64,000 nt of DNA, taken from assembly GCF_040954645.1 (NCBI RefSeq), contig NC_092805.1, positions 17,696,741-17,760,740 of the forward strand. Direction: 5' to 3'. The stretch is from Diabrotica undecimpunctata. Taxonomy: Eukaryota; Arthropoda; Insecta; Coleoptera; Chrysomelidae. A program made the position numbers and the translations under genes. Under the pieces are notes generated by a model, which saw nothing but the letters and a program-made list of their open reading frames with translations, did no database searches and was not told the origin of the DNA. Below, one piece after another: positions 11,581 through 22,331 of this stretch; the first letter of the stretch is position 1; the number at the start of each line of letters is the position of its first letter.

Positions 11581-12480
11581 ATACATTTCATTAGAATAAA
11601 ATACGTTTATTTAGAATATTTTTATAGAATTTCTACCTATTTAAATATTTTTTGTAAGTACATTTATTTAGAACGTTCTTTTATGTTTGAAGAATTTTTA
11701 CTTTATTTTCGAAAGTACGACATTGTTTTTTCAATAAGATTTTCATGTTTTACTATAAACACTTCTAATAAAGACTGAAATAAATGTTTAGTGGTTTAAA
11801 GCAAAACGATATAATATCTGCATAATTTCAAATTTTAATTTTAAAAAAGTAAAACCTCCATGTTGGATTCGAACCCTGAGCGCCTGGATGAGAACATCGT
11901 GCCTTGAACTCTGATCCATCAGTCTTTTATAATTATGTAGTGACAGTTTGGGTTATTGTTCTGCTGCTGTTCAAATCATAGAAATTATTCTTGGTTAATA
12001 ATTTAAAACTTTAGATTAAATAATCACTATTAAATAAATTATTTTATTCACATTTTTGCTTTATTGTGGTCAATCAGTTTTTACTTTATGCGAAATTAAA
12101 AAATGGAAATACGTCACACATACGACTTTACACATAATAATTATGACCGAGATGATTTAGCTCGAAGCTAACGTCTAAAGGTGTGAGACTATCGATAGTG
12201 GTAATGTAATGTAATGTAAATTATAGGTTTCTATCGATTATTTCTCACCTCTACGAGTTTCATCTCTTTTTATTTTACAAGGTAACTGTGTTTTCTATCT
12301 CTTACGTTAAAAAGCCGGGTGGTAAGACACTCATCACTGTATATTGTATAGGTATATTCTTTATTTTATAAAATATCCATCTTTCGCTTATTATTTAAGT
12401 AAATCAAGCAATTTTCACAGCTATAATGGTATGTCGTATATATCGAGTTTAATTTAATTTTTTTTTTCAATATTTTCATC
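11581..12480. other. Intron DNA with one tRNA-like fragment
   Basis: Within an intron of annexin gene 1. Besides the tRNA-like piece at 11862-11945 and a short (TAATG)n run at 12203-12220, I see nothing coding. Confidence 0.5.
11862..11945 (-). repeat. tRNA-derived SINE-like fragment
   Basis: Minus strand: A-box-like TGGATCAGAGTTCAAGGC (near 11920), then a B-box GGGTTCGAATCC at about 11871-11882, in tRNA-like spacing. No paired acceptor stem is evident, so a SINE head or dead tRNA fits better than a working tRNA gene. Confidence 0.45.
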
Positions 12481-13397
12481 TGAAACAGCAGGTAAATATG
12501 TAGACACGTGCACCTGATAAGTTTTGAGGTTAGTCTCTTTGACGCGACGGATAGACTCTTTGAACATACCCGGTGTATTGGCAGAAAGGAAAGTGGGCGG
12601 AGGCTGCTGTATTACTGGACATGTCGATTTATTGAATGGCCGGATAGCTCAAGTTCTGGTATATCAGGTTTTCCCAAAGGCATATAACACAAATAATAAT
12701 CTGAGCGCTGCCATACACCACCGTTTAACCTAGTGCGACAAAGAAAACTGTCACAAAGCAGTTCCTGCGTGTGTTTCTAATGGACCAATTTTATCGACCG
12801 CAATGACTTTCCCATTGGTCATTTCCCATAGGTTACGTGGTCGATAAACCCGGGCGATTAGAAAGATATGTAGGGAATGCTTTACGTGAGTGTTCTCTAT
12901 CGTACTGGGGGAACGTGATTGTATCACAACGCTCAGTCTATTTGTATTATATGTCTATGAGTTTTTCATTAAGAAGAAACTGAGTCCCTTAACACATATG
13001 CCAGTCCTGTCATCGAACTTCAAATCGTCTGTATAGTAAAGCAATGAGCGTCTTCAAACTTGTATATTTACTAGGCCTTATTGTTTATAATTAGAGATCT
13101 GTAAATAATAGAAGATTCCAAATTTTTTTTTAAACTAAAGCATAAGAATAATCAATTTTTATTCATTCTCTGATAACATAAACATCCCTATAAGAGGCAA
13201 AAAGCGGAGTTTGAGTAATAGACCTTTTCATTAGCCGCCATGTTTTTCGTACAATTTTGATCAATTACGTATAATATATATTATATCTTATCTTGCGCTC
13301 GTATTTTGGTCTTATTATTAGGATATTTTGACAAAGGTTTTCATAATTGTTGACCTTGTGTATAGTTTTTAGCTCTAAGGATGATGTTTTGTTTCAG
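12481..13397. repeat. Intron DNA with an imperfect inverted repeat (12770-12870)
   Basis: TTTCTAATGGACCAATTTTA TCGACC near 12774 matches, inverted and imperfectly, the sequence near 12840-12868 (GTGGTCGATAAACCC...GATTAGAAA). The arms are about 26 bp with mismatches and could mark a short MITE. The rest of the intron up to the 13398 exon shows no coding signal. Confidence 0.4.
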
Positions 13398-13477
13398 TGT
13401 ACCAACGCTCATTGGAATCTGATATCAAAGGAGATACCTCAGGAACATTAAAAAGATTATTAGTCGGATTATCCACG
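13398..13477 (+). CDS. Annexin gene 1, exon encoding end of repeat 2
   Basis: The 80-nt exon lies between acceptor TTTCAG and donor GTAAGT. Two bases complete the split leucine codon, then 26 codons give YQRSLESDIKGDTSGTLKRL and LVGLST. Phase 0 at the 3' end. In gene 2 the same residues are fused to the next two exons without introns. Confidence 0.92.
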
Positions 13478-13821
13478 GTAAGTCATTGCAACCAAAATGA
13501 ATTGCATTTCCGTTTCCATAGGTTCTTATCCCTTAAATCTATCCCACTCAAATTTCTTTTTAAGTGATTTACTTGGCTATCTTAAGACGTCTTATAGCTT
13601 TTTACCAGTTATTGTCAAATGAGATTTTTGATGTTTAATGAATCATTTAGTACTTTATTTTTAAATGTGATATTATTGGTGTATTTGTTTGCTTATTAAC
13701 TAATCAGAGCTTTTTCTTTTTCCAGTTACTGTTAGGTAATGATTTAATCGCGCCATTTTATCTACTACATATTTAATATATTTATCTTTGTAACACCATG
13801 CTAAGTTTAGTAACTCGATTT

Positions 13822-14930
13822 TCAAAATTGTTTTTTAGTAAGCCAATTCGCAATCTCGGCTTTTTTCCATTTAGTGGTTGATAACTGTTCTACACGCCGG
13901 CAGTGATATGGAGCGTTATCCATAACAATAACAGATCCTGGTTCGATTTTTAACAGAATATCTGAAACCCATTTTTTATAAATCCATTTCCTCATGGCAA
14001 TCTCCAGTCTTTTTACTACCAATCGCTACCAATATGGCTAATAATAAGGCGTTTTCCCTTGTCCGATGGGGCTTTTAAACCTGTCGACAAACCAGTTAGG
14101 AAAGATGAAGTTAAATGTGTCGATAGCAATAATTAAAGTAAATTGTATACTTTAATATTACTATCGACACATTTAACTTTATCTTTCCTCACTAGATGTC
14201 TCCAGTAGCATACTCTGGTAATTATTTTTTCTATAATTTCCAGAGTAGTCGGTGCGTTTTGGTTTAGTTTGAGTCTTCTTACAAACTCTCTCTGATGACG
14301 GGTAGACCCAGAAACACGTGTTAGGAGGTGATAAGAGACTCAAATTAAATCGAAACGCAACCATCTTCGTACAGTTCGGAAAGCTTTTCGTTTGATTTTC
14401 ACATTTAAATCCTGCCATATTTTTGTCACAGTATGTCCTTCATTTAACCATATTTCATCTGCAAATGTTTTTTCCATCTCTTCGAAATTCTGTTATTTGT
14501 CTCAGATACTTTTTGCGCGATAAAATAATTTCTTATTTTTCAATAGGGGTACTATTCCTCTTCCTCTTTCTATTGAAATACCTTTAAAGTTACTTTCACG
14601 TAAAATATGTGAAATAAAATTCATGTACTGCACGACAAATAGCCTGTTTGGTTGTATCATCCAATTTTATTTGTTTCCTTCCTCTTGTCAACCTTCAAAG
14701 TATTATTATCGTTTGTTTCATCGTCTGTTATAATTACTCTCTACACACTAGCTTCGGAAACTTTTGTCAAAATACTTCATAGTGTAACTGCATCGCTTAC
14801 ATTCATATTTTGTTCTCTGGCTCTAAGTCCCTCAAACACATTTCCGATCATAGTTTTTTCTTCTGGTGTTAAATTGTGACGGTTCTTTTTGATATACGGT
14901 TCACTATACTACTGCCAATCCTATTTATTA
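13822..14930 (-). pseudogene. IS630-like transposase relic (same family as 58.9 kb)
   Basis: Minus-strand fragments in family order: NLTPEEKTMIGNVFEGLRA (about 14880-14820), then DEIWLNEGHTVTKIWQD (about 14465-14415), STGLKAPSDKGK (about 14085-14050), and GSVIVMDNAPYHCRRVEQLS followed by KWKKAEIANWL (13945-13835). Each matches the near-intact copy at 58889-60200. The C-terminal third is missing. An insert of roughly 290 bp separates the IWQD and STGLK blocks and contains a long hairpin (14098-14189). Confidence 0.7.
14098..14189. repeat. Long hairpin (about 42-bp arms)
   Basis: The left arm 14098-14140, beginning AGGAAAGATGAAGTTAAATG, is repeated in inverse orientation at 14148-14189 with very few differences, around a short spacer near AATTGTA. 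It would fold into a nearly perfect stem-loop. It lies in an insertion that breaks a transposase relic. Confidence 0.85.
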
Positions 14931-15499
14931 TTTGTCACCAAATTGAATTAAACTAAATTACTCACAATTCACAAAAAGTAAACGTAAAAGCTCCTTCACT
15001 AGTAATAATACTACAAACAATTCTGTTCTTTGCTTTATGAAATACCTATCAGTGCGCTTATGAAAGCGACGTACAGATAACAGGCAATAAAATCGCTATC
15101 CGAATAATGGCGTTGTTGCTAGTTACATCGCCGTAATTTGCAATGATGTTGTTGATCGCAGACATTATCTACTGTTAGAGAAAGACATTAACTATAACAT
15201 TGCAGATAACTTCAAGTTAAATAATACACGCTGACAACTTTACATTTTTCTTAGAACCCAAATCTTTGCCAAAACATTTAAACAGTTTAAAAATAGACCA
15301 GTCAAATTATTGAAATTGATTTCATATAAAATGAGATATCTTCTATTTGAACGCATATTCTCTGAACAGTCAGAAGAAGGTTTTTGTCAATTTTTAAGAG
15401 ATTAAACAGATTCTGTAATAATCTTCTAATTTGTTAATTAAATAATTAAATTTTCTCCTTTTGTCGGAACAAAATATTTTTTTCTATAAGGTAAATGTC

Positions 15500-16080
15500 C
15501 AATTTTACTGGCCTACAAAAAATAATTAAAACATGAGTCACTTTCTACAATTGTGATATTTGATTGTAGGAAATGTATCATTTGACCAAAATAACCTTCG
15601 GAAACAGAAGTAATCTCTTCATGGTAATTTTTCGTAACTTTGGGGAGAAATTCTAACAAATCGTGATAAACAAATACTTTATCTCCTCCAATATCAGTGA
15701 TAATCTAAGTACTACGTTGACCACTTGAAATTTTAATCCAGTAAGCAAATCTGTAGTAAATACCTGACGAGCATTTTTTAACCTATTTATCTTGCCAAAC
15801 TTTTCTCACAAAATGTCATTCATTAGTCCATGTTTCACCCATATAGAAAATATTAGTGCTTTCTCTTATTAATTTTCAAATTTCTCATAAATATCGATTA
15901 ATTCAACAAATTATTTCTTATTTTTCTATAAGCACAGATTCTCTATCGCGCTTTTTCCACACGAAGTCTAATTCGTTTTAAATTTTTCATAATTTGTTTC
16001 TTGTTATGTTTAGCAAGATTTGGTCACTGTTAGTATTAATGTTTCAGAATTTCTAAAGTTTTCTTCATGTTAATGTTTTC
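15500..16080 (-). pseudogene. Decayed DDE transposase fragment
   Basis: The minus strand shows MGETWTNE near 15845-15820, then FVRKVWQDK and the FQVV..VLRLSLILEE region near 15740-15680. This parallels YLDETW.NEGH...W.D and the following block of the IS630-like family in this window. The first aspartate is replaced in this reading (GETW) and stops are frequent. It may be part of the same ancient insertion as 13822-14930. Confidence 0.45.
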
Positions 16081-16298
16081 GGTGCTCCTGCAACTCCGGT
16101 CATGGCTGAATACTATACTCCAAACAGTATTAGTGATGTGTTCATGTACAAGAGCTTAACACTTTAATTTCATAAGAGCAAAATTAGATGTTGGTGCCAT
16201 TTTTATTACATAAAGTCGATTAATATTACTTTTTGTTATTTAGAGATTTATTATATTGATGTGTTACTTCTGATTTAATATCTCCCTTAATATCGTAG

Positions 16299-16518
16299 GG
16301 TTGCAGAGATGAGTCCGACGTCATAGACGAAGAAAGTGCCTTTAAAGATGCTCAAGCATTGTTACAAGCTGGAGAACTTCTTTTTGCTGGAACCGAAGAA
16401 TCAGTATTTAATGCTGTATTCTGCCAAAGAAATAAACACCAGTTGAATTTGATATTCGATAAATATGAAGAAATTGTTGGACATCCCATTGAAAAAGCCA
16501 TTGAAAATGAATTTTCAG
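16299..16518 (+). CDS. Annexin gene 1, repeat 3 exon
   Basis: The 220-nt exon follows acceptor CGTAG and ends at donor GTAAAA. It encodes GCRDESDVIDEESAFKDAQA through the repeat-3 loop and on to IEKAIENEFS. The calcium loop reads FAGTEE where gene 2 has RLGTDE, so the Gly-Thr is kept but the preceding hydrophobic and the Asp are changed. The polypyrimidine tract at the acceptor is weak (tctcccttaatatcgtag). A 3-kb pogo-like element sits in the following intron. Confidence 0.9.
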
Positions 16519-17419
16519 GTAAAATAAAAATTAATGTATAATCTGCAATAAATTAGGCATGTTTCTTAAACGAATTCTTTCATATTTTTTGTTAAATGTC
16601 CCAATATTCCATGGAATTCATTTATTAAGTTTCAATTCTACTTTTCAATCAAAGATTACGATGCTTTCAGATAATTGTTTGCTATAAAACTATTCTATTT
16701 GATTTATCTAGGTATTTAGGTCGTGAAAAGGTGTCTTATTCTTATAGACCAAAGAATCCGCATATCACAGTTCTTCAAAGTTCACTGTTGAAATTAAGAT
16801 CAAATTTCTGTCACATATCTATATGTTAATCATATTAGTTTCTTTTAGTTATTGTGATTAGTTTTATCACAAAATTGTTAACTAAGCACATGTGCGACGT
16901 TGTTGACTAATGAAGTTAAAAAATAAAATGAATGATGGTCTACTTTCTTTATCTCAAATTAATTTTTGCGGGAATTTTAAAATAATTATAACTGAATTAG
17001 CATACAACGCCAAATCGTCATTAATTTAAATTAAACATTTTCCAGATGTAAATAATCTATAAACCGCTATAAAATTTCAAAAATAAACAGTTAAACCTTT
17101 GTTTTATTGTTTTAATTGATGCTGTTTCATTTTGTTGATAAACTGCACGTGAATAAGTCTTTATTTTGAATTCACGATTCAGTCAGTCAAAGCCAAAATT
17201 TGACGAACTTAGCAAAAAATAGTAATTGTTATACTCGGGTCACTGTTCCTGATTCCAACTGTGTTGTCGATTTAGTACCCTAAAATGGGGTGAATAGGAA
17301 CAAAACTTCACTAAATAATAACAATAATCTTCCCAAACATATATATATTATTTTCGTTGGGCTATTTAAGTTTTGCAGGTTGGCTAATGTGATATGGCTT
17401 TGGGAAATTTAAAGTTATA

Positions 17420-18600
17420 CGTGGCTGCAAGTACCCAGAACGAGTAGTCAACTCATCAAAAGCGTCTACTTCCATAATGTTTGCAGCTAGTGGAGAGGGT
17501 AAAATATTACCACCTTATGTTGTATATTAAGGCTCAACATTCATACGACAGTTGGAAGGAGGGAGGTCCGAAAAACTCTCGTTTTAATCGTACCAAGTCA
17601 GCTGGTTTGATTGTTTTTGTTTCAGTGACTGGATTCAGTCCATTGTAATTCCCTTTTTCAAGGACCTAGAAAGGAAAAAATAATTGATTGGGGACAACTT
17701 GTCGTCTCACTTGTCAATCGATTTAATCCAATTGTGCCAAGAAAAAAACATCAAGTTTATATGTTTACCAAGTAATTCCACTCACCTTACTCAGCCCCTC
17801 GATGTGATATTTTTCAGACCCATGAAGATTATTTGGTGCAAAACAGTTAAGGAATGGAAAACAGGACCAGGCAGGAATAAATCCACAGTAGCTGAAGAAA
17901 AGTTTCCTAGACTTTTAAAGAAACTGGTTGATAGTCTTTCAGAGGAAAATGCCAAATCAGGGTTTAAAAAATGTGGCATCACGCCTTTGGATCGCACCAA
18001 AGTCGAGAGGATGCAGCCGAACTCAGACAATGATAATACCAGATAATCTGGAACACAAACGCCCTTGTAAGGTTCTGTTCGCGTGGAAGGGATTGATGAA
18101 ACTTTTAAAGAACTTTTGAAGACATTAAGACAGTCTGATACTCAGAGACAAAAGAAAAACAAAACAAAAATGAATGTCGAACCGAGAAAAAGTGTTGTGG
18201 CGACAGATTTAGAAGAAAAAGAGTTTGAATCTGAAGCAGGACCATCAGGGGTTCAGAAGATAGAGCTGAATCCCTCAAAAGAAATTTCCAGTCGCACTAA
18301 AAAGCTAGAACGAGAATCTAGTGCTTCAGAAAACTCTCTCCAAGACAGTGACAAGGAGCTGTCATCATTTTGATGAAGAAACAAACACTTGCGTTAACCC
18401 TGGAGACTTCTTAGTGGTCAAAGTGTATGACAAGACCAAGCATCTTTCAGGCTCTACGTTATTAAAGTTCTCTATCATCAAGATGGCGGCTACGTAGGAA
18501 TCTTTTTTAAGAAGGTTTCCCAGGCTTGGAAATTTTCCGAAACTGAAGAGGAAGCATTTTTTAAACCCGACGATATTATGAGACAGTTGTCTGTATATAT
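17420..18600 (+). pseudogene. pogo-like transposase (DDE_1 family), broken
   Basis: The order of blocks is that of pogo/jerky transposases. GCKYPERVVNSSKASTSIMF and LPPYVVY appear near 17430-17530, then LIGDNLSSHLS with the second catalytic Asp at about 17690. LPSNSTHLTQPLDV follows with the third Asp (about 17770-17810), then FFRPMK and W. A Ser/Glu/Lys-rich tail and a C-terminal GDFLVVKVYDKTKHLSG block end it. A stop sits just before the IGDN block (17681-17683). A further frame change lies near 18050-18085, and another break beyond 18373. The DNA-binding N-terminus is not visible. Confidence 0.8.
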
Positions 18601-19302
18601 AAACGTGAATACCTCGTCTCGGTTTAAAAACATGATTAGTTTTAACAATGATCTTAGTGATTTGTGTATATTAGCCGACCTTAAAAGTGTATTTTTCATT
18701 TCAGCAATAAATTTTTCCAATAAAACAAACTTTATATTTATTTGTATACACATATTACACCTGGAAAGTTTCGGACTTGGATTTGAGGTTCGAATCGGTT
18801 TGTAAATGCCCCTTTGTCCGCTTCTTGTCGATCGATGATAATAGGTATAATAAGAGTTGAAGTTGTGGAGTAAAAGTGTTGATTTTATTGACAGCTACTG
18901 GTAATTACACAATATGATGTTCGTTAGGTAACTACTTATGATTGACTGTAGTAGACTGCACTCACATGAGCTCAAATCCCCAATTTATAATCTCACAAAT
19001 AATTCATACCTCAGCACAGAGGTTATTGCTTCCTATCATACTATACCAACAAACTTTGCTTACCCTACAATTTAATCTACGCCTTAATTGCGACACTTAA
19101 GAAGTTCAATTAGAAAATATATTATTCGGCAATTTATTTAGTTGTAGGTAAATGAACTAATTATTAAAATATTATACGATATGGTTTTACAATGTCACTT
19201 ATACACGGTGAAACTATAATAGATTAAGAAGCTAAGAATAATGTGAGACTACAAATTAAGGGGTTAATTTGTGATTGAACACACCTTATACACTTTTTAC
19301 CT

Positions 19303-19339
19303 GTTCCTATTCACCTCACTTGGTGAAGTGAATAGGAAC
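19303..19339. repeat. Near-perfect palindrome at the pogo 3' side
   Basis: GTTCCTATTCAC at 19303 is repeated inverted (GTGAATAGGAAC, ending 19339) around CTCACTTGGTGAA. The same core occurs near the 5' side at 17289, so it is probably a subterminal transposase-binding or structural repeat (inference). Confidence 0.7.
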
Positions 19340-20085
19340 ACCAGGTTTTGATTTTTTTTGTGATTAGAGTATTAACTTTCTAATTTTTTAACACATAAAT
19401 ATCAAAAGACTGCATGACTGAATTAAAATAAAGGTTTAAATGCTTATTTTTGAATTTTTGTAGCCATTTTTAGATTAGCATTTGCAAATGGATAATTTTT
19501 AATGAAAATTAGGGAATATACACTCCCAGTATTCATGATTTTTCTTCTTTTTTTAATGAAAGAAGTCTGACAGTAAGTTTATTTGAGTTCTTGTGAGAGG
19601 TAGGAATGTTTGTGCTGTATGTTTCCAATAATGAATCTGTCAAATAGTCCAAGACGGATTCAGTGAACAGATTATATTAGATATTTTTATATTTCAATAG
19701 CACTTGTTTATATTGCATTCGACAGTTAGTCAAAAGATAATTGAACCATCAAAATTTTTAAATTCCTGCAAAAATTAATGACATAAAGGAAGTAGATTCA
19801 TTATTCATTATTTTTTAACTTCACTGGTCAAAACAGAGCACGTGTGCTTTGTTAATTATTGGTAGAATTGTTTAAATCATCAAAAACGAATATGGAATGT
19901 ATTTCCGACAAACATTCATTGCGCCAGCTTTAATGACATGTGTTTATCAGTTGTCAAATGTGTTCACTGTCATTTGTTAAATGCAAAAAAAATTTAAGTT
20001 TTTGTTTCCTAAATCGATGTCAAATAGAAAGTTTTCTTTTATTGCGTTTTGTTATTTAAGATATTTTATTAACCTTATTTTGCAG

Positions 20086-20297
20086 GAAATGCTAAACAAG
20101 CCATGTTACACCTTATCCTGTGCGTAAGAGATCAAGTTGCGTATTTGGTAACCAGGCTGCACGATTCAATGGCAGGCGTCGGTACTGACGATAGAACTTT
20201 GATCAGAATTGTTGTTTCAAGATCTGAAATCGATCTGGAGGAAATCAAACAATGTTATGAAGAAATCTACAATAAAACCTTGGCAGATAGGATAGCG
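20086..20297 (+). CDS. Annexin gene 1, repeat 4 exon
   Basis: The 212-nt exon between TTGCAG and GTTAGT encodes NAKQAMLHLILCVRD, then DSMAGVGTDDRTLIRIVVSR and SEIDLEEIKQCY, ending at ADRIA in phase 0. It holds the repeat-4 calcium loop GVGTDD and the RSEIDL signature typical of the fourth annexin repeat. Its 3' junction joins either of two last exons 9 kb downstream. The donor GTTAGT is less usual than the GTAAGT seen elsewhere. Confidence 0.92.
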
Positions 20298-20649
20298 GTT
20301 AGTATCAGATATATTTATTTTATTTATAATGATATTAATATGGAAGGAGTGTGAATTTTACAAAATTTTGTAACACTCTGAACTAGGCATCAAATGTGTT
20401 ACCTGGTCGGCCTTCTGATGGGCTTGTCTTAGGCTCCGGCTATGTGCTAAAGTTAACAGTGGAGACACAAAACCAAAATGGGTTAAAGGCACCGCTAAAT
20501 ATTATTTGGGCGAAATCTAATTTTCAACTGGCCCTATTCTCATCATAAATTAGAAATCCCAAGCCAAAAGAAAAGACAACCTTCCGATAAAGAATATATT
20601 CCATAACGTTTTAAAGATACTTAATATTATATAATATTATTAACAATTC

Positions 20650-21490
20650 TTTTAAACTATTTCTTTTAAATGGCCATCATTATAGTTCCGACGAAAAATT
20701 ATTCTCTTTATCAATTGAATCTTTTTTAATATTACTTCCTCGGCCAATTTTCTTTATGGCACTCCCAGAGATTTTCGATGAGGTTCGTGTGTGGTGAGTA
20801 GCCGGGCTATAGTGATTTAGGAGTTTCAAGCCCTATCAAACAACTTTTAATGTCTGCAAGACCGTTTTATAGTTACTGGTCCTGTCACATGGTTCTTTCT
20901 ACCACATATAAACGTCCCATTTCGTTTCCACTGAATACAGATCAGATCGTTAATGAAAATGTTGCTTCATCACTAAAGCAAACCTGTAAATGTGAATAAA
21001 AATCATAAGGTATGAAAATAAAATAATGTATTAACTTAATTTTTGCCAATCATCAATAGTCCAGTCCATATGCAAATTTGTCCAAGCTAAGCGTTTCTTG
21101 AGCATTTGTGGTGCTAGTTTCGGCTTCTTAATAAGCTTGTGACATTTGAACCCCATGCTAAACAAATTTCAGCGTACAGAGACCACAGGCTTCATCTAAT
21201 TTATTCGTTATATCTCTAAAGGTGAATCTTCTGTGTTTTACAGTTAAATTCTTTCAAATTCGTTATTCTCTGGGGATGGCTGACAGCTTTCTGCCACACC
21301 AACCTTTCCGAATTGACCTTTAAGTTTTTGATCCACCTTTCGAACTAACCATGATATACACCACAGTTCTTGCTATTTCTCTTTGACTATATGTTGTATT
21401 TTCTAATAAAACAGTAACAGAAAATATTTCCTCAACACAAAGATCTTTACATTTACCCTTCTAAAAAAATTCCAATTGGAGAATAGTCGT
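20650..21490 (-). pseudogene. Tc1-like transposase relic
   Basis: Minus-strand pieces in Tc1 order: KPKLAPQMLKKRLAWTNLHM and WTIDDWQKL (about 21150-21035), then FSGNEMGRLYVVERTM (about 20930-20885), then LIENLWECHKENW with the third catalytic Glu (about 20790-20755). Stops and a short insert near 20980-21020 disrupt it. Only about 840 bp are recognisable, with no convincing terminal repeats. Confidence 0.65.
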
Positions 21491-21585
21491 CTTATTTTAT
21501 GATTAGAAATTAACCAAATTCAAAACTAACATTACTACAGAATAATATCAACACTCGCCACTGAAAGTAAAAAGCTTATGTTTAT

Positions 21586-22111
21586 TCCTGTAAAATAAGG
21601 ATGCAACCTCGGAATTAAAGATAATAAGCTGAAAATTTGCATACGTCTTTATTTTGATGGTATAAAACTTACCTCAAAAGTCTCATATAATCACGTGTCC
21701 GCGACTTAAGATATTTAAGGTCAAAGGTCACGAAAATGAGTTTTCTGCAAATATCTCGTTTCCCTTACACTTTATGACATTTAAGGTGGTAAAAAAAATT
21801 GTAGAATGGAAAATTCTCTTCAATTTTTATCTCAAGTACTTTTATGTACCATCAACCCTTCTTAAGATAGAGCGCAAAGAGTGGGGGACCGCTTACCTGT
21901 GTATACGGTAACGCGAAGTCAGCCAGTAGGATTCAATAAATAATAAGTTATATAGTTAATTATTCACTTAAAATACTATTATTATTATTAATTTTTTATT
22001 ATTTATTATTTAATAAACTATATTTATAGACATTAATTATAAAATATGTATATATTTTTTATATAATATTTATTTTATTTTTAACAAACATACAATATTA
22101 AATGAAATATT
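21586..22111 (+). repeat. Left terminal inverted repeat of the 3.0-kb element
   Basis: About 526 bp. The outer 350 bp are of mixed composition (including ATTCAATAAATAATAAGTTA at its inner side) and the inner 150 bp are very AT-rich. It matches 24071-24604 in inverse orientation with scattered substitutions. Confidence 0.9.
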
Positions 22112-22331
22112 TCAAATGAACTTTAATGATATTTTTAACAGCTGTATATACGATAAATTAAGATCAAGTACAGAATTCAACAATAATCATTTTTATATTT
22201 AATTAAATACTGAAAAAATCATATTTATTATTTGTTTAAATTATATATTTATTTATTAATCCAATAATCGATTTATTAAAGTTACAAATATAATATATAT
22301 TCTTTTATTATGTATGGTTAATATTTTTGTA

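Larger units (their letters stand above)
16881..19852 (+). mobile_element. pogo-like DNA transposon with ~100-bp inverted termini
   Basis: Diverged inverted repeats (16881-16982 and 19751-19852, roughly 80% alike by eye) begin ACTAAGCACATGTGC and ACAAAGCACACGTGC. Both ends are flanked by TA (16879-16880 and 19853-19854), the pogo/mariner target duplication. The element occupies most of the intron between annexin gene 1 exons at 16518 and 20086. Inside are a broken pogo transposase and a subterminal motif GGTGAATAGGAACA, present at 17289-17302 and inverted at 19302-19315. Confidence 0.8.

Noticed and set aside
11862..11945. Functional tRNA gene
   Set aside because: The B-box is good, but no acceptor stem pairing or clean anticodon arm is seen; kept as a SINE-like fragment.
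18578..18805. Plus-strand frame of 75 residues after the pogo gene
   Set aside because: The frame carrying the pogo C-terminal block is a different one; this is a shadow or read-through.
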